Source: Streptomyces malaysiensis subsp. samsunensis (GTDB lineage: Bacteria; Actinomycetota; Actinomycetes; Streptomycetales; Streptomycetaceae). Taken from it: a DNA stretch of 64,000 nt. Under the pieces are notes generated by a model. The model searched no databases. It was not told the DNA's origin and was given only the letters and a program-made list of their open reading frames with translations. Each line of letters starts with the position of its first letter. The stretch's first letter is position 1. The position numbers were made by a program, and so were the translations under genes. Positions 16,196-22,398 of the stretch are shown here, piece after piece. The DNA lies in assembly GCF_024519315.1 (NCBI RefSeq), contig NZ_JANIIC010000018.1, positions 1 to 64,000 on the forward strand, in the 5' to 3' direction.

Positions 16196-17791
16196 ATGAG
16201 AAACACCATCCCGGCCCTGATCCGGGCGGCCGTCGAGCGGCACGGCCCGGCCGAGGCCGTCGTCGAGGGCCGCGCCCGGATCTCCTACGCGGAGCTCGGC
16301 GCACGGATCGAACGCGCCGCGGCCGCATGTGTCGCCTCGGGCCTCGAACCGGGCGACCGCGCCGCGATCTGGGCGCCCAACACCACCGACTGGATCGTGG
16401 CGGCGCTCGGCGTGGTCACCGCGGGCGGGGTGCTGGTCCCGGTCAACACCCGCTTCAAGGGCGCTGAGGCGGCGTATGTGCTGCGCCGCACCCGGGCCAC
16501 GCACCTGTTCATCACCGGTACCTTCCTGGGCACCTCCTATGTGGCCTCGCTGCGCCGGGCGGCGGGGGAGGGGACGGGCCGCGGCCCCCTGCCGGGGCTG
16601 CCCCATCTGCGGGAGGTGGTCGTCCTCGCCGACAACGGCCCGGAGGACTTCCGCACCTGGCACGACTTCCTGGCGCCGGGCGACGCCGTGCCGCCGGAGG
16701 AGGTCCGGGCACGGGCGGAGGCGGTGCGCCCCACGGACCCCTCGGACATCACCTTCACCTCCGGCACCACCGGCCACCCCAAGGGCGTGGTGACCACCCA
16801 CTCCCAGACCGTGCGTGTCTTCGACACCTGGAGCGAGATCGCGGGGCTGGCGGCGGGTGATCGCTATCTCATCGTGAACCCGTTCTTCCACACCTTCGGC
16901 TACAAGGCGGGCATCATCGCCTGTCTGAGCCGCGGTGCCACGATGGTGCCGCAGCCGGTCTTCAACGTGGAGACCGCGCTGGCCAATATCGCCGCCGAGC
17001 GCATCACCGTCCTGCCCGGTCCGCCCACGCTCCACCAGTCCCTGCTCGACCATCCGTCCCGCGCCGCCCACGATCTGTCCACCCTGCGCCTGGTCGTCAC
17101 GGGCGCCGCCGTCGTCCCGCTGGAACTGGTGGAACGCCTGCGCTCGGAGCTCGGGGTCGCCACCGTTCTGACGGCGTACGGCCTGACGGAGGCGTCCGGC
17201 ACCGTCACGATGTGCCGCCGCGGCGATCCGCCCGAGGTCATCGCGGGCACGTCGGGCCGCGCGATCCCGCACACCGAGATCAGGATCGCTCACTCCACCG
17301 GAGGCGAGCTCCCGCCGGGCCGGGCGGGAGAGATCTGGGTCCGCGGCTACCACATCACCCCCGGCTACTTCGAGGACCCGATCGCCACGTCCCGCGCCAT
17401 CACCCCCGACGGGTGGCTGCGGACGGGCGATGTCGGGGTGATGGACGAGCAGGGGAATCTGCGCATCACCGACCGGATCAAGGACATGTTCATCGTCGGC
17501 GGCTTCAACGCCTACCCCGCTGAAATCGAGCAACTCATCGCCCGCCACCCCGATGTGGCCGACGTCGCCGTGGTCGGCATCCCGGACGCGCGCCTGGGCG
17601 AGGTGGCCAAGGCGTACGCGGTCCGCCGCCCGGAGTCGACGCTCACGGCGGACGACCTGATCGCCTGGTCACGCCGGGAGATGGCCAACTACAAGGTGCC
17701 CCGGCAGGTGGAGTTCCTGTCCGAGCTGCCGCGTAACGCCAGCGGCAAGGTCCTCAAGGCCAGGCTCCGGGCGGGGCGGTCAGGGGCGTAG
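16196..17791 (+). CDS. acyl-CoA ligase (AMP-forming), FadD3-like
   Basis: The 531-residue protein has the adenylate-forming core: TFTSGTTGHPKGVVTTH (P-loop), YGLTEASG, GWLRTGDVG with DRIKDMFIVGGFNAYPAEIE, and the C-terminal catalytic lysine in NASGKVLKARL. It converts a carboxylic acid to an acyl-CoA through an acyl-AMP. The overall pattern resembles FadD3, which activates the ring-derived HIP acid in sterol catabolism, but substrate cannot be fixed by eye. The ATG follows a GGGGAGGGGAG stretch at 7 bp. It is divergent from the aldolase/DUF35/hydratase operon over site 3. Confidence 0.92.
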   Translation: MRNTIPALIRAAVERHGPAEAVVEGRARISYAELGARIERAAAACVASGLEPGDRAAIWAPNTTDWIVAALGVVTAGGVLVPVNTRFKGAEAAYVLRRTRATHLFITGTFLGTSYVASLRRAAGEGTGRGPLPGLPHLREVVVLADNGPEDFRTWHDFLAPGDAVPPEEVRARAEAVRPTDPSDITFTSGTTGHPKGVVTTHSQTVRVFDTWSEIAGLAAGDRYLIVNPFFHTFGYKAGIIACLSRGATMVPQPVFNVETALANIAAERITVLPGPPTLHQSLLDHPSRAAHDLSTLRLVVTGAAVVPLELVERLRSELGVATVLTAYGLTEASGTVTMCRRGDPPEVIAGTSGRAIPHTEIRIAHSTGGELPPGRAGEIWVRGYHITPGYFEDPIATSRAITPDGWLRTGDVGVMDEQGNLRITDRIKDMFIVGGFNAYPAEIEQLIARHPDVADVAVVGIPDARLGEVAKAYAVRRPESTLTADDLIAWSRREMANYKVPRQVEFLSELPRNASGKVLKARLRAGRSGA

Positions 17792-17812
17792 GCCCCGCGT
17801 CCACCGCATGGG

Positions 17813-17924
17813 AGGCCCTCACCTCAGAAGGCCCTCACCTCAGAAGGCCCTCACCTCAGAAGGCCCTCACCTCAGAAGGCCCTCACCTCAGAAGGCCCTC
17901 ATCCGAGAAGACCCTCATCCGCGA
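17813..17924. repeat. 16-bp tandem repeat, 5 perfect + 2 degenerate copies
   Basis: AGGCCCTCACCTCAGA is repeated exactly at 17813, 17829, 17845, 17861 and 17877, then with changes at 17893 and 17909. It begins 22 bp after the acyl-CoA ligase stop and is likely length-variable. Confidence 0.93.
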
Positions 17925-17982
17925 AGGCACTTTTCCGCCAGCCGACTTGCCGGGGTCAAGGCGCTGCCGGCGGGGCATCAAC

Positions 17983-18012
17983 AAGGGGCCGGGCGATTTC
18001 GCCCGGCCCCTT
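17983..18012. terminator. hairpin terminator
   Basis: AAGGGGCCGGGCG and its exact complement (13 bp) enclose the loop ATTT. It lies 27 bp beyond the end of the secreted-peptide gene and can serve the ligase from the other side. Confidence 0.85.
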
Positions 18013-18039
18013 CGGCACGCACGAGGTGTCTCGTGGCGC

Positions 18040-18237
18040 CTACTGCGGGCTGGTGGGGGCATGACCCTCGCCCTGCGGGCCCGGGATGGCAGCAGTGGTG
18101 TATTCACCACTGTTCACGCCGACGATAGGAGTGTGACTATCGCTTGCAACCGCGAATGCGGTTGCCTGGCTGGTGGCTCCGACCGCGGCACCTATCGCGA
18201 TAATCAAGGTCGCGACGCCCTTTGTGGCACGAGTCAT
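18040..18237 (-). CDS. small secreted peptide with an AfsS-type C-terminal motif
   Basis: The 65-residue product has a signal peptide (GVATLIIAIGAAVGATSQ hydrophobic core) with a likely cleavage after AFA at residue 29. This would release a 36-residue peptide starting VASDSHTPIVGV. Its last 12 residues, PQGEGHAPTSPQ, closely match the repeat unit of the neighbouring AfsS protein (TQGEGHTPAPPQ). The ATG follows GGAGGAA at a good distance, and a promoter and terminator frame the gene. It is not in a family I recognise. It might be a signal peptide, a cell-wall peptide, or a fusion of a secreted-protein start with an afsS repeat. Confidence 0.72.
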   Translation of the reverse strand: MTRATKGVATLIIAIGAAVGATSQATAFAVASDSHTPIVGVNSGEYTTAAIPGPQGEGHAPTSPQ

Positions 18238-18262
18238 TCCGGTTCCTCCGTTACGGGGGGTG

Positions 18263-18291
18263 ATTAACTGTTTTGTACTGCAAATTAACAA
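18263..18291 (-). promoter_or_regulatory. promoter of the secreted-peptide gene
   Basis: On the minus strand, TTGTTA and GTTAAT are separated by 17 bp in an unusually AT-rich patch. The predicted transcript start is about 20 bp before the ATG. This suits a HrdB-type promoter. Confidence 0.5.
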
Positions 18292-18401
18292 TGAGGGGTA
18301 CGTATGTTCGGCCATCTGGCCGGAAGTGGTCGAACCTTGGCGGAAAGGGGGCGCGCCGGTGGTGCGGGAGGGTTGCTCGTCCGAGGGTGCGCCCGCGCAA
18401 A

Positions 18402-18448
18402 GGGGCCGATGCCGATGACTTCCCCTCCGAGTCATCGACATCGGCCCC
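18402..18448. terminator. 19-bp hairpin, terminator of afsS
   Basis: GGGGCCGATGCCGATGACT pairs with AGTCATCGACATCGGCCCC at 18 of 19 positions around a 9-base loop. It lies 42 bp beyond the afsS stop. Confidence 0.88.
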
Positions 18449-18489
18449 GCGGTGTTACCTCATGGATATGAGCGACGTTGGGTGCGCGC

Positions 18490-18894
18490 CTACTGGGGTG
18501 CCGAGGGTGTGTGGCCCTCCCCCTCGGCGCTCAGCTGCGGCGGTGCCGGAGTGTGGCCCTCGCCCTTGGTGCTCAGCGTGGTCGGCGCGGGCGTGTGCCC
18601 TTCGCCCTCGGGGCTCAGCTGCGGCGGTGCCGGTGTGTGGCCCTCGCCCTGCGTGAGCGACTGCGGAGGCGCGGGCGTATGCCCCTCGCCCTGGGTGATC
18701 AGCTGCGGCGGCGCGGGCGTGTGCCCTTCGCCCTGGGTGATCAGCTGGGGCGGGGCCGGTGTATGCCCCTCGCCCTGGGTGGTCACCTGTGGAGGCGCTG
18801 GGGTGTGGCCCTCGTCCTGCGGAGTGAAGGGCGCCGGGTCGGCCTCCAGTGGCCGGTAGACGTCGGACTCAGGTTTCTTGTCCGTGTTTGTCAC
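18490..18894 (-). CDS. afsS: AfsS-like (sigma-like) regulatory protein with eight repeats
   Basis: The 134-residue protein reads TNTDKKPESDVYRPLEADPA, then eight head-to-tail 14-residue units of the form TQGEGHTPAPPQLI. It lies just downstream of afsR on the same strand, the position of afsS in S. coelicolor, whose product is a 63-residue protein with about three shorter repeats. AfsS is transcribed by phosphorylated AfsR and raises antibiotic production by an unsettled mechanism. Start choice: GTG 18894 has GGAG at 6 bp, whereas ATG 18906 lacks a ribosome-binding site. The repeat expansion, including 42-bp DNA repeats, more than doubles the usual length. Confidence 0.85.
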   Translation of the reverse strand: MTNTDKKPESDVYRPLEADPAPFTPQDEGHTPAPPQVTTQGEGHTPAPPQLITQGEGHTPAPPQLITQGEGHTPAPPQSLTQGEGHTPAPPQLSPEGEGHTPAPTTLSTKGEGHTPAPPQLSAEGEGHTPSAPQ

Positions 18895-18920
18895 GATCAA
18901 CTCCATCGGATGCTTTGGTC

Positions 18921-18977
18921 GGTATAGGCCGTTGACACCCGTCCGGCGACTCCCCCGTGGGTCGCCGGGCGGGTGTC
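18921..18977 (-). promoter_or_regulatory. afsS: afsS promoter region with 17-bp inverted repeat
   Basis: GACACCCGTCCGGCGAC (18934-18950) pairs with GTCGCCGGGCGGGTGTC (18961-18977) at 16 of 17 positions. Immediately downstream on the minus strand is TATACC (18926-18921), a possible -10 box. AfsR is known to bind at the -35 region of afsS, and this repeat covers that position. A terminator or attenuator is the alternative. Confidence 0.5.
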
Positions 18978-19205
18978 TCAAAAGGGCCGTCCACCTTACG
19001 GTGTGACCTCGCAACCGACCCGTCTGCCCCCCGCGGGGACGGGTCGACCGCTACTAAGACTCCCGGATGGCGATAAACGATTGATGAACGGTCCGCGAGG
19101 CGGGCTGTTATGCCCCGCTCGCCGGGGTCGGCCGGCCTCTTGTAGCGCGGTTCGCGCGGGTCGGGCGGCCTCCGGTGCCGCGGTTCGCCCGGGTGGGACG
19201 GGGGC

Positions 19206-19342
19206 TGTCACACCCCGGCCGTGGGGACCGGACGAGTTGTTACGTTCCTGCCGCGCGGGGCCCGGACGGGCTGTTACGCTCCGGCCGCGCGGCGCCGGGC
19301 GGGCCGTTACGCCCCGGCCATGCGGGGCCGGGCGGGCCGTTA
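19206..19342. repeat. 33-bp tandem repeat running into the afsR stop codon
   Basis: GTTACG-like words recur at 19206 (as GTCACA), 19239, 19273, 19306 and 19339, with 33-34 bp steps. The units look like GCGGGCCGTTACGCC plus a CCGG-rich half. The last unit contains the afsR TAA. Outside it, 18978-19205 holds only GC-rich, looser copies and no gene. Confidence 0.8.
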
Positions 19343-22264
19343 CGCCGCGGTCGCGGGGGTCAGGAGCCCCCGGACGTCATCCGCCTCCGGCGCTCCCAGC
19401 CGCTCGTGAATGGACAGCGCCTCGCGCCAGCAGGCGTCCGCCCGCTCGTTCTGGCCGAGCTCCAGCAGGGCCTTGCCGAGCAGCGTCAGCACGATGGCCC
19501 GGCGCCACTCGCCTCCGATGCCCCGCAGGGCGAGGGACTGTTCGGCGTGGGTGGCGGCCTCCGCGGGGCGCCCGATGGACAGGTGGGCCTCGGCCAGCCG
19601 CTGGTGGGTCATGCCCTCCCAGAGCGGCTGGCGGTGCTCACGGAAGAGGCCGAGTGCCTCGGTGAGCTGTTCGAGCGCGTGCGCCAGGCTTCCGGCCCCG
19701 GTCAGGGCGATGCCGAGCGCGTACTTGCCGTTGGCCAGGCGCAGGGTGCGCCCCAGGCTGCCGTAGATCCGCACGCCCTGCCGGGCCAGTTCCACCGCGC
19801 TGTCGATGCGGCCCATCTCCACATACGCACGGGAGAGGTTGCACAGCGCGCTGGCCTCGCCGGGCTGGTCGTCCACGGCCCGGTAGGCGTCGATGGCGCG
19901 GAGGAAGTGCCGCTCCGCGTCGTCCCAGCGGGTGCGGCTGAGGTGGGCGATGATGCCGCGCTCGGTGAGGGCGCGCCCCATGGTCACGTGGTCCTCGACC
20001 ACGGAGCCCAGGGCCAGGGCGCGCTCGGCCTCCGCGTCGGCCTCCTCGAGCCGGCCGGTGAGGTTGCGCACCTTGGCCAGGCAGGTACGCGCCCGGCCTT
20101 CGGCCCGGGTGTCGCCGACGGTGTGCGCCCGTTCGCTGACGATGTGGGAGACGGCCTCGTAGCGCGGGGCGTTGGCGCCGGACTCGGCGAGGTCCATGGC
20201 GGCGAGCAGCAGATCCGCCGCCCCGCCCAGGGTGGTGCCCGAGGCGGCCTGCTGGGCGCAGGCCAGCAGGCAGTCCGCCTCGGTGAACAGCCAGTCCAGG
20301 GCGGCGTCCTGATGCGGAAAGGCCAGGCCGGGGTGGTCGGCGGGGGCCAGGTGCTCGCCCAGCCGGTCGCCCGGCCGCTCCATGGCGTACACCCGCGCCG
20401 CGGTGGCGAGGTAGAAGTCCAGCAGCCGGGAGAGCGCCGCCTCGCGGTCCGCGGCCGACTGGTGCCGTTCGGCGCAGTCACGTGCGTAGAGCCGCACGAG
20501 GTCGTGATAGCGGTAGCGGCCCGGTGCCGCGGACTCCAGCAGGGAGGCGTCGACCAGGGACTCCAGGAGCTCCTCGGCGTCGAAGGTGTCGAGGTCCAGG
20601 ACGACGGCCGCCGCGGCGAGCGAGATGTCGGGGCCGTCCGCAAGACCCAGCAGCCGGAACGCCCGCGCCTGCTGCGGCTCCAATTGGCCGTAGCCCAGCT
20701 CGAAGGTGGCCCGTACGGCCAGGTCGCCCGCGCGCAGCTCGTCCAGCCGGCGGCGCTGGTTGGCCAGCTTGCGCGCCAGTGTGGAGACGGTCCAGGTGCG
20801 GCGGGAGGCCAGCCGGGAGGCGGCGATCCGGATGGCCAGCGGCAGGAAGCCGCACGCCGCCACCACGTCCATGGCCGCGTCGCGCTCGGAACTGACGCGC
20901 TCGGTGCCCACTATGCGGGTGAAGAGGACCAGCGCCTCCTGGGGCGTCATCACATCCAGGTCGACCAGGTGGGCGCCCTCCAGGTCGACCATCCGGGTCC
21001 GGCTGGTGATCAGCGCGGCGCAGCCCTCGGTGCCGGGCAGCAGCGGCCTGACCTGTGCGGCGTCGCGCGCGTTGTCCAGCAGGGTGAGCACCCGGCGGCC
21101 GTCCAGCATCGAGCGGTAGAGCGCGGCACGCTCCTGGACGCCCTCGGGGATCGCGTTGTCCGGGGTGCCGAGGGCGCGCAGGAAGGCGCCCAGGATCGCG
21201 TTGGGCTCCGCCGGGACCGGGCCCGCCCCCTGGAGGTCCACGTAGAGCTGGCCGTCGGGGAAGTGGACGCGGGCCGCGTGGGCGACGTGCACGGCGAGCG
21301 TCGTCTTGCCGACCCCGCCGATTCCGGCCACCGCTGACACGGCCATGACACGCCCCTCGGCGGTGGCGAGCTGATCGCTCAGCTCGTCGACAAAGGCGAC
21401 CCGGCCGGTGAAGTCCGCGACCGTGGCGGGCAGCTGGGCCGGCCGCACGAAGCCGGGGCCCGCGTGTGCGCGGTCGTCCACCGGGGCCGCCAGATCGGCG
21501 TCCGCCTGGAGAATGCGCTGGTGCAGCTCGGACAGCTCCGGGCAGGGGTCCACGCCGAGGTCCTCGGCGAGCAGCCGCCGGGTGTCGTTGTAGACGGCCA
21601 GCGCCTCGGCCTGCCGGCCGCTGCGGTACAGCGCCAGCATCAGCAGCTCGCGCAGCCGCTCCCGGAGCGGATGGGCGGCGGTGAGCGCGGTGAGCTCGGA
21701 GACCACCTCGGTGTGGTGGCCCAGCTCCAGGTCGAGATCGAGCCTGGTCTCGGTGAGGACGAGCTGCCACTCCGAGAGCCGGGCGCGCTGGTTCGTGGCG
21801 TAGGGCCCCGGCACCCCGGCCAGGGCTTCGCCGTCCCAGAGGTCCAGCGCCCGGCCGATGAGTTCATGGGCGCGCAGCCGGTCGCCCGAGTGCCGTGCCT
21901 TCTCCGCCTCCGCCACCAGGCGCTCGGCCACGTCGGTGTCCAGGGCCCCGAGGCCCACCTGGACCGAGTAGCCGCCCGATTCGCTGACCAGGACGTCGGA
22001 GTGCGGGGTGAATGCCTTGCGCAGCCGGGAGGCGTAGGTGCGCAGGGCCGCGATGGCGGCGTCCGGCGGATCGTCACCCCACAGGGCGTCGATGAGCTCG
22101 GGGGCGGTGGCGGTGCGCCCGCCGCGCAGCAACAGGGCGGCGAGCAGGGCTCTTTGCTGTGGTGATCCGGTGCTCAGCAGTTCTTCGCCCCGCCAGGCCC
22201 GTACGGGTCCGAGCACGGTGAAGCGCAAGGGCTGCTCCTGTGCCCGCTCCTTCTCGCCGGCCAT
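19340..22264 (-). CDS. afsR: SARP-NB-ARC-TPR transcriptional activator AfsR
   Basis: The 974-residue protein contains a SARP winged helix (about 13-105, LRFTVLGPVRAWRGEELL), a bacterial transcriptional activation domain (about 110-260) and an NB-ARC ATPase with P-loop AGIGGVGKTTLA. The DNA-contact end of the ATPase domain shows the GCAALITSRTRMVD switch, and C-terminal TPR-like helices follow. AfsK-phosphorylated AfsR recruits RNA polymerase to afsS. The length is close to the 993 residues of the S. coelicolor protein. The ATG at 22264 begins MAGEKERAQEQ. Upstream lie a promoter conserved with the paralogue and a near-consensus copy of the regulon operator, implying extra control by the catabolic repressor. 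Confidence 0.95.
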   Translation of the reverse strand: MAGEKERAQEQPLRFTVLGPVRAWRGEELLSTGSPQQRALLAALLLRGGRTATAPELIDALWGDDPPDAAIAALRTYASRLRKAFTPHSDVLVSESGGYSVQVGLGALDTDVAERLVAEAEKARHSGDRLRAHELIGRALDLWDGEALAGVPGPYATNQRARLSEWQLVLTETRLDLDLELGHHTEVVSELTALTAAHPLRERLRELLMLALYRSGRQAEALAVYNDTRRLLAEDLGVDPCPELSELHQRILQADADLAAPVDDRAHAGPGFVRPAQLPATVADFTGRVAFVDELSDQLATAEGRVMAVSAVAGIGGVGKTTLAVHVAHAARVHFPDGQLYVDLQGAGPVPAEPNAILGAFLRALGTPDNAIPEGVQERAALYRSMLDGRRVLTLLDNARDAAQVRPLLPGTEGCAALITSRTRMVDLEGAHLVDLDVMTPQEALVLFTRIVGTERVSSERDAAMDVVAACGFLPLAIRIAASRLASRRTWTVSTLARKLANQRRRLDELRAGDLAVRATFELGYGQLEPQQARAFRLLGLADGPDISLAAAAVVLDLDTFDAEELLESLVDASLLESAAPGRYRYHDLVRLYARDCAERHQSAADREAALSRLLDFYLATAARVYAMERPGDRLGEHLAPADHPGLAFPHQDAALDWLFTEADCLLACAQQAASGTTLGGAADLLLAAMDLAESGANAPRYEAVSHIVSERAHTVGDTRAEGRARTCLAKVRNLTGRLEEADAEAERALALGSVVEDHVTMGRALTERGIIAHLSRTRWDDAERHFLRAIDAYRAVDDQPGEASALCNLSRAYVEMGRIDSAVELARQGVRIYGSLGRTLRLANGKYALGIALTGAGSLAHALEQLTEALGLFREHRQPLWEGMTHQRLAEAHLSIGRPAEAATHAEQSLALRGIGGEWRRAIVLTLLGKALLELGQNERADACWREALSIHERLGAPEADDVRGLLTPATAA

Positions 22265-22300
22265 GGTCTCCCCCTGCCTCTGCTCCCAGTTGCACGGGCC

Positions 22301-22330
22301 AGTTTGCCTTGCCAATACCCCTCACGTCAG
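22301..22330 (-). promoter_or_regulatory. afsR: predicted afsR promoter
   Basis: On the minus strand, CTGACG and CAAACT are spaced 18 bp. The block GGCCAGT at 22297 and ACGTCAG at 22324 is repeated with identical spacing before the paralogue (24884 and 24911). Confidence 0.5.
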
Positions 22331-22379
22331 TAGGGGCCGGACCTCTCCACAAGGCCCGCAAGACTTCCGGGCCCCCGAC

Positions 22380-22398
22380 AGCCGACGGTCCGTCAGAT
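22380..22398. promoter_or_regulatory. regulon operator-like site upstream of afsR
   Basis: On the minus strand this reads ATCTGACGG-A-CCGTCGGCT, 16 of 18 informative positions of the shared consensus. It overlaps the stop codon of the AfsR-like gene and lies about 116 bp before the afsR ATG. Confidence 0.55.

Noticed and set aside
17808..18128. Plus-strand frame translating the 16-bp repeats (PSPQKALTSEGPH-like)
   Set aside because: The repeated peptide arises from the repeat itself; there is no ribosome-binding site and the frame overlaps a terminator.
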